NCBI GenBank assembly: GCA_950295325.1
Contig: OX485807.1
Location: 27,997,666 to 28,061,665 of the forward strand
Direction: 5' to 3'
Length of the DNA: 64,000 nt
Source of the DNA: Polytrichum commune
Lineage: Eukaryota > Streptophyta > Polytrichopsida > Polytrichales > Polytrichaceae
Positions 24,717 to 35,729 of this stretch are shown here, piece by piece; positions within the stretch are counted from its first letter, which is position 1; each line of letters starts with the position of its first letter. Made by a program: the position numbers and the translations under genes. The notes under the pieces are model-generated. The model made no database searches and was not told where the DNA came from. It saw nothing but the letters and a program-made list of their open reading frames with translations.

Positions 24717-25005
24717 AGTCACTGCACCATGGCACTTGGATTTGTGCAGCCACATGATCATACAGTGATTAATGTGTAGCTTATGCTATGTCATGGCAGC
24801 CACACATGAGTTGTTTGTTGTTGTGTGCCTGAGTGTGCCGGTGCAAGGTCGGCATGTGGAATGACAAGGTTGGCGCATGTGGTACCCATGCTTATAAATC
24901 ACGAATTGGTGAATATGATGTGTATCTTTGTTTTTGTACATAACGAATTGGATGGTCTTTCCCTACATGCATCTAATTGTGATAGTGAATATATGAATAT
25001 CTGCA

Positions 25006-25371
25006 GGTGTTATTCGGTTTACTTTTCTTAATCGGACACTTATAATTGATTATTTTGTGGCTCAGTGGTGAGGATCAAATAACAAACACCATATAGACAT
25101 ATGTTAAAAAGGATTAGACTACGTCTTCGAATTTTGTTAGCTACTTACTCCACACTCAATAGTGAACTAAATTGGGAGGACCTATGTATTGAGCTAAGGA
25201 ATCCATAATCACACACTTCTGATTATCCTAACTAAATTAGGGGAGTTCTAGATTCCAATCCAGTTTTTGCTAATGGTTCATCGTAGATTTGTGAATGCAA
25301 CACAAGTTTTTGTTGTGTGAATCGAATTAGTAGTAGCTGGAGAACATGAAAAACAAACAGAACACCACCCA
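25006..25371. repeat. Dispersed TIR element, copy 2
   Basis: Begins GGTGTTATTCGGTTTAC and ends around GAACACCACCCAC. It is collinear with 23566-23841, with many substitutions. Confidence 0.45.
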
Positions 25372-25606
25372 CATACCTTACAAGTAACCCTTAAACAATA
25401 TCTGGTCCGGACCCACAAGTTCAGTTATCATGTGACATAAAAGTTTGGAAAAAGTTTAGATTTTTGGCTTGGGGGTTCCACGTTAGGTTAAATAATGTCT
25501 CTATAAAAGGGAAGAGATATTTCAGGTAGATAAATTTAAGGTGAGAGCTTGCATCAACAAGCAGCGAAGTACCCGCGGCCTTCATATGTCCGCCGCCGAT
25601 CTCGCC

Positions 25607-25680
25607 GCCTTGTTAGCTCAGTTGGTTAGAGCGTCGTGCTAATAACGCGAAGGTCACAGGTTCGAAACCTGTACAGGGCA
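25607..25680 (+). tRNA. tRNA-Ile(AAU): tRNA-Ile, anticodon AAU
   Basis: A 74-nt cloverleaf. The acceptor stem GCCTTGT pairs with ACAGGGC, with a discriminator A. The D arm is GCTC-AGTTGGTTA-GAGC. The anticodon arm TCGTG-CTAATAA-CGCGA carries anticodon AAT after the usual T33. The T arm is ACAGG-TTCGAAA-CCTGT. A and B boxes are intact. A run of five T follows at once (25681-25685), a Pol III terminator. No intron and no CCA encoded, as expected for a nuclear tRNA gene. Confidence 0.97.
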
Positions 25681-25685
25681 TTTTT
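25681..25685 (+). terminator. Pol III terminator of tRNA-Ile
   Basis: TTTTT directly follows the tRNA discriminator base. Confidence 0.8.
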
Positions 25686-26717
25686 GTTATCTGCAATTCC
25701 ATTTTTCAATTGAAAGTCGCCGGTGCATAGGAGGAGAATGTTTCGTCTTTGTGTTGAAGAATGCCTTTCTTTGCATGGGCCTGGACCTTGCTTCTACGCC
25801 GATTTTGATTCTAAAGTCCCACTTTCAAGGCTGGGGTCTACTCTAAGATCTAGAGCAACTGGAGGCAACCATTGACATTTGTCTCTCCCTAGTAACTGAT
25901 TTTCGTTTAGGTCAAATATCTTCCGGCAAGTAGACACGCAGCCAAGCAAATAATTTCACTACACACTCGTAAGTTACTGGTCCCCTGATGTCTCAGCGCA
26001 ACCCATCCATCAGGTAAGCCTTTAATTATGTCTCGAGCTGGAAAGCAGTAATAAACTCTGCAATTCAGATGGATCTGTTGATTTGAGTGACAATTTGAAA
26101 GCTATCTCAGAGAAGTAGACCAGTTTTATTGATGTGACCAAGAGACTGTTCACAAGTGTATGGTGCATGATTGACAAAGCAGGAAATGTCTGTAGAATGC
26201 ACTAGTATGGCATTTAACATACGATCTTCAAACTGGAATGCTGGCACTATCAAGAGGCATACATAGCATAGTTTCTGACCTGTAGTATACCGGTCCAGAC
26301 ACTCAACTTGTCTGAGCGTTCAACACTTAACCCTAAATTCCTTCCCACAAATCCATGTGACAAAGCATCCTCAAATCTGCAGGTCAGTTCTTGGCATAGG
26401 CATAGGCAAAAATTGCAGAGCTCATTTTTTAAGTGTAACAAGAACGATGTCTAAATAGGTTTCTTTTATCCCAATTTCCAGAGTTCAATATGTCCCCCCT
26501 CCAAGTCAGAGCTGCATCCTGATTTGACAGTAATTGTCTGCTTTCCGCAAGCACAAACAGCATGCTTCACAGGCAATAGTGCAACAGGTCATAGAGAAAA
26601 TTTGATTGCACCATCTCATATACGTATCTCAAGCATGTGTGCATGCCAAAAATGAGAGCCAATATATTACAACTCACCAGGTAGAACTGGTACAAAGAAC
26701 TAACTAAGAGATCATCT
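25686..26717. other. Gene-free stretch between tRNA-Ile and Pescadillo
   Basis: No readable gene. The right part should include the 3' UTR of the minus-strand Pescadillo gene. Confidence 0.5.
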
Positions 26718-28499
26718 TCACTTTTTCATGCCTTCAGACAGTTTTCTCTTCCTCTCTTTGAGGGTATCAACCTTCTCCTTCTTCTTGGCCAGTCCCATTT
26801 TGGCGGCATCATAGAGACCCCGTGTTTTCCTTGGCATCATCATCCGAGCCCTTTGCAATTCCTCATCCACTACTGGAGCATCAGATGATTTGTTGATGTT
26901 GTCAACAACAGCAGCAGCTTGTACCTTGTTTTCCAATGATGCAGAGTATGAGATACCCGCAATTTCTTTACTCAAATCTTCCGCAAACACCTTCTCTACC
27001 ATAGACACATCTGAAGCTCCTTCGGATTTCGACATGTCCTTTGTACCACTAACATCTGCAGGTGCTTTCTCAAAGGTTGGTAAAATGTTAGATGCATTTG
27101 CTTGCATCCGCTTCAAAGACTCGGCATACTCAGGCATGTACCCTTCGGCCTCATGGTCTACGAATGGGGATAAGTGAGGAGGGCATATCTTACCCACTAG
27201 GTATGCATCGGTCGGCAATATTAGTCTATTGTTAACACAATCAAACACCCACTGCGGCTGCACATAATCCCTTGACAGGAATTTGTGGCCTTGTGTGGGC
27301 CTGTCCACAATTTGATGAGTGATGCCCTCGTCTGCCTCATCAAAAGGCGCACCATCTCCATCCCAAGAAACTTTACCTCCAAAAGCTCGAATAACAAACA
27401 GCAAAGCCTCCCTTGGCACCTCCCTTCCTAAATAGAATTTGTAGGACTTAAACAACGAGTCCTCATCACCAGCTTCTTCCGTCGCGGTTTCCATAGGTTT
27501 CTCTGTGGCATTACCGGCCTCCCTCTCGATCGCGGAGAGCCGGCTGTGAAGAGACGCAAGCCTTGCTTGCGACTCCGCGGACCGGTCCTCCTCATTAACC
27601 TCAGCCATCTCAGCATCCGCTGCCACTTCTCCATTCTGTGGCTCCTCTGTAGCAGGCGGCGGTGCGGAGGCAAGTCCTTTCATAATTCCAAAGAGCTCCG
27701 CCGCAGCTTTCTCAAGCTTCTCATCAAGTACAGGTGGATACCGTAACCCTAGCTCATGGTAAAGCTTGAAATTCACGAAACCAACTAACGTTTCATAAAA
27801 CTCAAGGAAAGTCATCATAACACGGAAATCCACATCGGCAGGTAGAACCTGGCTTGTAGAATGTGGAGTCAGCCATGTGATCTTTTGCCCTCCAACAACA
27901 GCCTGGTAGTACACTCCCTTAACAGAAATGAAGGATTTGAGTAAACAACGAGACCGGATTACATACGCCTGCCACTCTAAGGACAGCTGACGTGCTGTGC
28001 GGATGTGTTCCACGCTAATCTTATGTGCATTGTCAGCGGGAAGAGTGGCAAACAAATGTAGCATAGTGAGAGAGTCATCTAGGTCACGAAGAGCATCAAC
28101 GAAGGAGGGATACCTCTCCTTCACCAAATGGTCTAACCTCCACACAGGCCGGTTCTTCAAAAGCCGCTCCGCCAAGTCCGGGTTCTTCTTCGCTCTCGCC
28201 TTTACAATCTTCTTCTCGTACGCTTTCAGCTCCCTGCTCTTGTTAAGCAGAGGTTCGTGTGCCAGAAAGGCGATGTCCTTCACATGGTAGTATGTCTTAT
28301 TGTGCCCTTCTGACTTCTTCTTCGGCTCACGAGGGTAAATCCCCTTCAAGATACACAAACGGCGAAACTCCGGAAGCTTAATTTGCAGGCGATTCAGCGC
28401 CTTGTTACGCGTGATGTACTTGGCCACATTGCCCTCCTTCCTCCTCTTTGGCCCCAGGTACTGCTTCGACTTGGACTTCTCTTTCGTTGGCCTCGTCAT
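26718..28499 (-). CDS. PES: Pescadillo homolog (ribosome biogenesis, PeBoW complex)
   Basis: An uninterrupted 593-residue frame. The N-terminal Pescadillo domain is clear (RRKEGNVAKYITRNKAL, FRRLCILKGIYPREPKKK, YYHVKDIAFLAHEPLL, ERYPSFVDALRDLDDSLTM). A variable acidic linker of about residues 275-345 follows. The BRCT domain at about 345-447 includes FYLGREVPREAL, AFGGKVSWDG and QPQWVFDCVNNRLILPT, and PPHLSPFVDHEAEGYMPEYA comes just after it. The tail is Lys/Arg-rich, suiting nucleolar targeting. Pescadillo works with BOP1 and WDR12 in 27S pre-rRNA processing and 60S assembly. The ATG at 28497-28499 starts MTRPTKEKSKSKQ; the frame continues six codons upstream only to a GTG. The gene is intronless here. 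A telo-box (28649-28657) lies 150 bp upstream. Confidence 0.97.
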   Translation of the reverse strand: MTRPTKEKSKSKQYLGPKRRKEGNVAKYITRNKALNRLQIKLPEFRRLCILKGIYPREPKKKSEGHNKTYYHVKDIAFLAHEPLLNKSRELKAYEKKIVKARAKKNPDLAERLLKNRPVWRLDHLVKERYPSFVDALRDLDDSLTMLHLFATLPADNAHKISVEHIRTARQLSLEWQAYVIRSRCLLKSFISVKGVYYQAVVGGQKITWLTPHSTSQVLPADVDFRVMMTFLEFYETLVGFVNFKLYHELGLRYPPVLDEKLEKAAAELFGIMKGLASAPPPATEEPQNGEVAADAEMAEVNEEDRSAESQARLASLHSRLSAIEREAGNATEKPMETATEEAGDEDSLFKSYKFYLGREVPREALLFVIRAFGGKVSWDGDGAPFDEADEGITHQIVDRPTQGHKFLSRDYVQPQWVFDCVNNRLILPTDAYLVGKICPPHLSPFVDHEAEGYMPEYAESLKRMQANASNILPTFEKAPADVSGTKDMSKSEGASDVSMVEKVFAEDLSKEIAGISYSASLENKVQAAAVVDNINKSSDAPVVDEELQRARMMMPRKTRGLYDAAKMGLAKKKEKVDTLKERKRKLSEGMKK

Positions 28500-28648
28500 C
28501 CTTAACAAAATCCCCACTAAGTTCTATGACACTCTAAGTTAAATCTCAGATGTCAAAAACATGTGATCCGAGTGCCTCCGAGATTGCACCGCAGTGGAGC
28601 GAGGGTTTGGAGGTGCGAGACGGCCACAATGGAACAGGGGACCGGGGT

Positions 28649-28657
28649 TTAGGGTTT
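28649..28657 (-). promoter_or_regulatory. Telo-box upstream of Pescadillo
   Basis: AAACCCTAA on the coding strand of PES, 150 bp before its ATG, inside a run of TTTAGGG-like repeats. RPL15 in this window has the same motif at a similar distance. Confidence 0.5.
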
Positions 28658-28819
28658 TAGGTTTTAGGGCAGATGGGACCTAAACCTATTCCAGCTGAGT
28701 CCAGGGTTTTGGTTGCCAATGGCAAAACAAAAGAGCCCCCGCCTTCCTTGGCAAGCTGTGTTCACACTGCACTAGTTGTGCACTGTCTGGCTACTTGTCA
28801 TGTACAAAACGTTGTTACT

Positions 28820-29350
28820 TATAGCCCACTCACACTTACTCATACGGACCACCAGTGAACAATTCCTACTAGTAGGGGCCAGTTTTTAGAGTTGATTTAT
28901 TAACCAGAGAGAGCCACCGGTTGCAACCGGATAACATTATCCAACCCAATACTCTTAACTCCGGCGCGGAGTTCGATGCGGCTCCGATGCGGCTCCGGGG
29001 AGGTTCGGATGCCAGCTCCGGTGGGTTTGGGTGGGTTGGGGCAAAAATTGCCCCCTATTTTTTTGATTGGGTGGGGCCTTACTTGATCTCATAAGGGGCC
29101 TCCCAGAGTAATTTGGGGCCGTAGAACCCAAATTTAGCAAAAAAAAACCAAAAAAAGTCATCAAGGGGCCAAAACGGGGAGGGCCAGAAAAATGGACCCA
29201 CCGGAGCTGGCATCCGAACCTCCCCGGAGCCGCATCGGAGCCGCATCGAACTCCGCGCCGGAGTTAAGAGTATTGGGTTAGGTAATGTTAGGGGTTGCAA
29301 CCAGTGTTATTCACTAGTGGCCCACACTAGTAAGTGTGGGTGGGCTATTA
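28820..29350. mobile_element. Large foldback element with GC-rich arms
   Basis: The outer arms (TATAGCCCACTCACACTTACT and the complement of AGTAAGTGTGGGTGGGCTAT) are imperfect inverted repeats. Inside, GGTTGCAACC occurs at both 28919-28928 and 29293-29302. A much better conserved pair of 83-bp arms follows at 28944-29026 and 29196-29278, containing GGCTCCGATGCGGCTCCGG and its complement. The loop is about 170 bp. No coding sequence. It lies just upstream of Pescadillo. Confidence 0.8.
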
Positions 29351-30385
29351 GTTATGGTTTCATGTTTTTTTGACACAAATTCGGTATTGCAACGAAGGTT
29401 GGATGTATGTGGCCCTACTTATTGTGGGCACACATACTCCAAGGACAATTTTGACCATTGGATCCTAGTAATGTAGTCCAAAAAGGGAAGGGGGGGGGAG
29501 AGAGATCTTTTAGAGTGGGTCAAGCAAGGGTTGTTTGTCATCCAAATTTTGTGTTTAGTTAGGACTAAGTATGCAAGATATTCGATGAGTATGATTGTTT
29601 TTCACTTGGGTGTATTTTTGAAGTGTTCTAGTGTTTGCATTGAGTGTTCGTGGATGGCCCCTCTTGCGCCCGTTGTAATGGTGATGAGGGGGTTTACCTC
29701 TTACCTTTAACTTTGAGTGTTGGTATGAGTGGGTTATATTTGTTGTTGTTTATTCTTCCAATGATTGTGGCGGGGAATTAATTGTGATAGTAGATAAATT
29801 CAATGAATTGTATGGTATTTGTTAGCGATGGTGTAGTTGGGAGGTTGGCTATGGTTTGGGGTTGCCCAATGCACAAAGGAAGAATGGCCTCAACCTAGCC
29901 ATACATGCGCATTTAAGTAGCCGTTTAAGGGTTGTTAAATCTTGAGACTTGGAGTTCCCATACTTTAAACCCAAGCACAAAAAGGTGCCCTCTCATTAGC
30001 TCTCACATAGTTTGAAACGTGGGATAAGTCATTTACCAAATCACAACTTGCGATATAACCCACTTTAACATGTCAATCAAGTTCTTTACCACAAACTACA
30101 ACTTCACATTTACTCTATATCTCATACTTTACAACATGCCTTTGTGGTTGCCCTCCCTTCATTTCAAACATGCGGGTCATGCACTTTAGCCTTCTCTTGC
30201 TTTCAAACACAAGTTCACACTCTGTACCACATCATTACTTCCCAAAGTCCCCACTTTAGTATGTTGATCAAGCAATTTACCAATTACAACTTCACATTCA
30301 ATAAAGTCCAAACCAATGGTTGACATTCAAAATCCTAACACATTTCAAATCCTCAGTTACCTCACCTTCTAATGCTCCTCTCTTA
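29351..30385. other. Gene-free stretch
   Basis: No readable gene. A loosely conserved direct duplication pairs about 30055-30115 with 30245-30300 (CCACTTTA..ATGT..ATCAAG, then ACAACTTCACATT). Confidence 0.4.
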
Positions 30386-30963
30386 GGGCCACTTCACACA
30401 CAAGGCTGAAGGCCCTTGACCATGGCAATGTAAGAGCTCTCATTGGTCGAAAAGGCGGAGACCGTCCAAGTTCACTTCACACTAGGAGGTGAAGGCCTAA
30501 AGGCCCAAAGAAAAGTTTGTGGATGAAAAGTCTACATGGAGTCCTACATGGCTAGTTGTGGATAAGGGTGCATGGTCTACCGGAATTTGCGTCAGACCCA
30601 CCTCCAAGAGATGGGCTTGACGCAAATTCCGGGAGACCATGACTTTTTTAATATTTTTTCCAACAGGACAAATTTCAGGACAAATTGCATGGCAGATTCC
30701 AGGACAAACAAACACCACCAAGTAGTTATCTTAAATTAATAAACTTGGAGACATATTACATTAAACCAAATCCTCCCCTCTTTTTCCACCAACAAAATAT
30801 GCAATGGTCCCGCAACATGGTTCATTCTCACTTCACACTATGCTTGAGGGCCAAAGACTACATAAAATGGCTTTCCCAACACCCATGGTATGGCCTTTGG
30901 ATGAGAGTCAAGGGTCCTCACCATTACAAGGTCACGGCTCTTGGCTCATGTGTGAAGTGGCCC
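30386..30963. mobile_element. MITE, GGGCCACTT family, copy 3
   Basis: The inverted ends are GGGCCACTTCACACACAAGG and the complement of CTCATGTGTGAAGTGGCCC. It is flanked by TTA on both sides (30383-30385, 30964-30966). The central palindrome is GGAATTTGCGTCAGACCCA...TGGGCTTGACGCAAATTCC. Length 578 bp. Confidence 0.88.
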
Positions 30964-31160
30964 TTATGAACTAGACCATCAACACACAAAATATAATAAT
31001 ACCTCTTGGCCCAAAAAAACAAAATTGCTGTGAATTTAATCTAAATAGAAATGGCTCATAGGGCACTTTCTCTCGTCTGGAAGTCAGAGAGTTGAAGAGC
31101 AAGTCAGCTATTCAGCCGTGCCTGTGTCATATCATTGCCATCAGATTTCATGTTTCGAAA

Positions 31161-31223
31161 GTTGCCGAGGGATCGAACCCTCGTCCGATTGGGTCCAGAT
31201 GGACTAGCCACTGAGCCGACATC
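31161..31223 (-). repeat. Degenerate tRNA-like sequence
   Basis: On the minus strand it has an A-box-like CGGCTCAGTGGCTAG, a good T arm with B box (CGAGG-GTTCGAT-C-CCTCG) and an acceptor stem pairing at six of seven positions. It is only 63 nt and I cannot form a proper anticodon arm. It is a tRNA pseudogene or SINE head. Confidence 0.55.
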
Positions 31224-31427
31224 TCGTTCATGATCAACATAGCCTGTTATTTATAAATAGATCTGTTAGGTTGGCGGCACTCTGCGGCCGCGACAGCGGC
31301 AGGGCTTCGCATTGCTGTCCAAATTAGAATGCTCTACTTACTTACAGGAGAGCGTGACTAATGTCACAGCCATCTTTCTTCTTTCCTCGGACTCCGCACA
31401 AGCTTCAGTGAATTGGCAGGGGAGGTA

Positions 31428-32230
31428 ATGTCGCATCCAGTGTGGGTGACTCGGCTTGGCCTGGGTGCTGCAACGTATACATTTCTCCTCTCTTTTCTTG
31501 TCACAATAACCGATTCACTTAGCTGGGGTCATGTGCAACTTGATGGTAACTTAGTGGAATCATTTTGGAGTGAGCTTTGTGCTGTGAAAACTGGGTTTGG
31601 GGTTGGTTTCTGGGGCTTTGGAAGATGTCGAGTGGATGAGGACCCCCCCCCCCCGGCCTTTTGTCCATGTCACCATAATGATGTGCAGAGTGAGTGTAAT
31701 GAGACTCCGGACTTGAGGAGGTGTGTACAGTTTGTTGCTAGATTGTGGACGGGGGGAATAAGTTAGAGGAGTGTTTTCTGTTACATTTGTAGTTCATGTG
31801 TTTTGGGTTAAGTTGAGCTTGACATGCGACAAGAAGCTCCTGTAACCCTATTCTCTGTTGAAGCTCTTCAATTGCTTTTGCAGTGAAGAAGTTGAAGCAT
31901 TATGTTTATAGATGCTTAACCCCTTCTAATGGCGGCAGCAACATGAGGGGGCAGCTCGGGTGTCCATTGTTTGACTAACAAGCCTGCTGTTGAATAGGGT
32001 ATTAACACAAGACCATCCACGATTCATCTCCATTGCACATTGGGAATTATAGGTTGGTTTGAAGAATGTGTGTTTGGGTTCTTTGCAGGTTGCTTGTGTT
32101 GGGGGTGACGACGTATGACATTCAAAGGTCTATTGAGGCGAACCAAACACCTCCAACTGAGGAACAAGTTGCTGCATTAGCTGCTAAGATTGAGGAATCA
32201 AGGCAGTCGACCCCAAAGACACCCAGCTGA
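31428..32230 (+). CDS. Small membrane protein gene, two exons (uncharacterised)
   Basis: Exon 1 is 31428-31720 and exon 2 is 32089-32230. The donor GAG|GTGTGT and acceptor TTTGCAG|G agree in phase, giving 144 residues. The start MSHPVWVTRLGLGAATY leads into one hydrophobic helix (about residues 15-30, YTFLLSFLVTI). A Cys/Pro/Asp-rich middle follows (DEDPPPPAFCPCHHND). The second exon reads VLGVTTYDIQRSIEANQTPPT and ends in a helical Ala/Glu-rich stretch. Separate exons with in-frame, protein-like composition support a real gene. I do not recognise the family and the model rests on the splice signals alone. It lies about 1 kb upstream of the CGR-like gene on the same strand. Confidence 0.5.
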
Positions 32231-33237
32231 AGGATCATCGAAATTTCCTCAAGTTTCACATCCATTGTAGAGAATTGTAATTGTGATTGTAGTCATCATG
32301 GTATGTAATTAGTCCTTTCATATCGTTGCGAGGCGGGTCACCATATCTCCAGGGCTAGGGATAGATTATCGTGTTTCTTACCAGGACCCTACATCAAGTA
32401 CCAATTGTCACCTTTGAAGGAAGTGAACGGGATGTCAGTGCCAAAGGATTGGCAACAATTCACAGGATACAGTGCTCATCAACAACTTCGAGTAGTCACA
32501 CATTCCTAATCCGAACCTGATTGATACGAAGAGGTGAGTCTAGCTACTTGAGACTTGCAATGTGAACCACATATTTTACTCGGAGAAACTTGCTATGCTC
32601 AGACATGGTGCTTGGAGAGGGTCATGTATAGCTCAGATGTTATATTAAATCCAAGATTCAATGTTTGAGTTTCCAGACTTCTGAACTCTTACCACAACTC
32701 TTCTTCCAAGTATACTTTGAATTATACAAACATGAAGCCTTTCGATTGGTAGTTGATGTTTGTGATAGCCACCAAGGTGACCGGAGTTCAATATTCCTAC
32801 CATGTAAGGCATTGGCTGTTTTGCTTCTAGTATAAGCAAGGTCTGCACATTCCAAGCTATAGCCTACTCAGCTATAAAGGGGGTTTCTAGTTAAACTACA
32901 TATGTAAGTAACCATGTGGGAACCTCAAGGTTCATCTTTGGGGGAAGATGAGGACACAATATGTCCTGAAAATGATAATATTTGCCTTTCTAACGGGAGA
33001 CAGCACTTGGTCAGTAATGGTATCGAATGAAAGGACCCACCAATTTTATGCTAATCCTCAAAGATTAGAGCTGTTCGTCTCCATACTTTGAGTTTTACAT
33101 CAAAGGTTCTCCTCCATCATGAGCATCACATACTTTCCTGATTACAGATGTTGAAGCTTGCAATGCACCTATTACTCAATTAAGTTACCTTTTTGTGGGA
33201 ATTTGCAGGCAATTTGCAGGCAATTTGGAGAAGAAAT
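32231..33237. other. Spacer between the small membrane gene and the CGR-like gene
   Basis: No readable gene; probably the 3' UTR of the first gene and the promoter and 5' UTR of the second. Confidence 0.5.
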
Positions 33238-35729
33238 ATGGCAGGGGCGATGACACGCCGTCAGGGGTTGCCGGTGAAGCGTCTTCCTGAGACTGCGACA
33301 TTCAGCACCAACACAACAGTTCCCCCCAAGTCACGGTTTTCCCCTGTGGTTTTATTCTCCGTACTATTGGTGGTATGCCTCTTCCCTTCTTTTTCTATAC
33401 TTCTAAGTTCTGAGATGTGACATTGAAATATACTGGAAAGAGTTTCATTTCCCAGACATGTCTGGGTGGTTAAGGTGCTGTCATGTGCATAACATATGTC
33501 TTTAAATGGTGAATGAAAACTATGAACATCTAGAAGTTTACAAAGTGTCCGAGCCAATTTGCCTACCAGAGATTTTTCCCTGCAGGCCCAATGAGTATTA
33601 AATGAGTATTGCAGCTACATTGGTCGTAGGTTATTGGGATAATTTCATTGCCTAGTTGCTAAACTTCTGTTCGCTTTGAGTACAAGCTGAAATGAAGAAA
33701 TCAAGGGAATGGTTTGTTCTTACTGTGGAATACTTTCTGTGGGGTGTGTAGGGTGCTATTGTAGTGATTGGTTATTCCATTGGAGAATCAGGTGACTGAA
33801 TCCTCTTTTTTGATTAATTTCAATCCTCACATCCTCTTTCCATGGCACTACATATTTTCCCTAGAATGTTGCCCTGTGAGTAGTGAGGAATTATTGATTC
33901 CACTTTGAAAGTCCCTTCTCCAAATAGTTATATTCTGTTGTAACATGGTATTCTCAGTTTTGCACTTATCATTTCATTGGTGAAGGTTTTCTGTGTCATG
34001 TGATGTAACCTATGAAAGTCAGGAGCAGAATACACTTTCAGTGATTGTGGTGAAGTTTGTCATTGATATTCATGTTGTATTGGTGGTGATTGAAGTATAT
34101 CAGAGGACACAGCACAAAGAGTCGGCCATTGGACAAGGTTCACTAAGGTCGATTGATGATGATGTAGATGATGCACCTGTTATTGCTTGGGATGGTAGGT
34201 TTTGATGCCCATCACCTTCATCAAGGACTCAGGAGATGCAAATATATATTATTACACACGATAATTGTGACTTTTAATCATCATTGCACTTCTAGCTCTA
34301 AATTGGGAATATGTTAATGATGTCGTACATTGAGTACTTATAGTATGTTGGGGATGCAGGTGACGTGGCGTCCTCACAACCTGAATGTACAGCAGGTGTT
34401 TGTGGGGCAATTGATGTCCTTCAAGACATGTATGGAAAGACCATGCACAGATTACTACACATTGGGCCTGGGACTTGCGGGGTTATTTCGAAGCTTCTTA
34501 AGGAGAGCAACTCCGAAGTATGGGGTGTCCAGCCATTTAAAATGAAGGAGCCTGTTCACAAAATATGCCATGACCTGCTACGGAAAGGTCTCATCCGTGT
34601 CGCAGAAATTAACCGACCCCTACCATATCGATCTCGCTCTTTCTCCTTCGTTCTTGTAACCGACACTCTGGATATGATGAAGAAGCGGGACCTAAATGTG
34701 ACCCTGCCAGAGCTTTCACGGCTATCAGCACATGACCTTGTTGTTGTTATTGGTGAGTGACACCTAATATCCTACAAGTTACAAAGGAATATAATAATAA
34801 CTGTATTGGTGCGTAGTTGGTAATTTTCCTATTATTTTGTTTAGCATGTGACATTTTATGTTCTTCCTCTATCTATTTCTGTTCATTATTATGTAGTCAT
34901 TTGAATTCTATTCCATATTTCAGTAAAATTAACAATGTTATCAGGGTTGGTGGAATATTTGTTGTACAGAAGCAGTAAATGTAGAGCTGAAGCATGTAGG
35001 TTTCCATGTCCATAATTGGTTTGGAGCAGATAATATTTGTAAACCATGCATTTGTTTTTCTTGATAGCTGTTATTGTGTACTCTGACCTGACCCTGCTTT
35101 CATGTATTCATCCAGATAAGAGCAGGCCAGCACGAGTTGAAAATAAAGCAATAGTTGGACAACTTTTGAAACCTGTAAGCGAAGTGTTACTTGATAGCTC
35201 TTGCCTTTTACCCAGATTGAAGCGGCAAGAAAATAGATTCCTGGTCTAATTTTCTATGGGAATGGGGAAATTTTAAGTTTGTGTTTTCTGATGAAGCCTC
35301 TCATATATTAACATGTCCTTTCATTTTAGATGCCTTTCTAATACTATTCCTACTATTATTAAACGGGTCTTGCTTTGTCGATGGGCTGGAGTATGGTTGT
35401 GTAGGTCATTTGAATCTGAATTTGTTATGTGTTCCCGGGTTAGTTTCAAAGTAGATGGTGGTCCACTGGCTTAATTTTCTTTTAGCATCCATTTTCTTGC
35501 CTCTTTTTCTTTTGTGCAGGCAAAACATCGTACAAAGGATTGGTGGCTGCAGCAGTTCCATGCTGCAGGATTGAAGGAGGATGAAGAAAAGAGCACACAC
35601 TTTAATGCTGCCATGCTTGAGAATGGAAACAAAACCAGCTATCATATATTCCACTTGATTGTTCCTTCCTTCAGCATTGCAAGGTATTTTGACCTTCACC
35701 TCAACATGAGGGTAACCAGCGTTCACTAG
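33238..35729 (+). CDS. CGR2/CGR3: CGR2/CGR3-like Golgi methyltransferase-fold protein (pectin methylation)
   Basis: Exons 33238-33372, 33752-33791, about 34096-34194, 34360-34752, 35116-35174 and 35520-35729 join in phase to about 311 residues. The short basic N terminus (MTRRQGLPVKR) precedes a single membrane anchor split between exons 1 and 2 (FSPVVLFSVLLV / GAIVVIGYSIG), making a type II Golgi protein. The lumenal domain has the SAM-binding-like loop LLHIGPGTCG (about 123-132), then EVWGVQPF, GLIRVAEINRPLPYRSRSFSFVLVTDTLD, and the family C terminus DWWLQQF...SYHIFHL. CGR2 and CGR3 of Arabidopsis are needed for homogalacturonan methylesterification. Exon 3's start is uncertain (34096 or 34120). 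It codes for an acidic spacer longer than I recall in Arabidopsis CGR3. The frame is otherwise intact. Confidence 0.88.

Noticed and set aside
27428-27673. Arg-rich minus-strand frame
   Set aside because: Alternative frame within the Pescadillo acidic linker.
28500-28517. Upstream start for Pescadillo
   Set aside because: It would need a GTG start; the ATG at 28499 is the first usable one.
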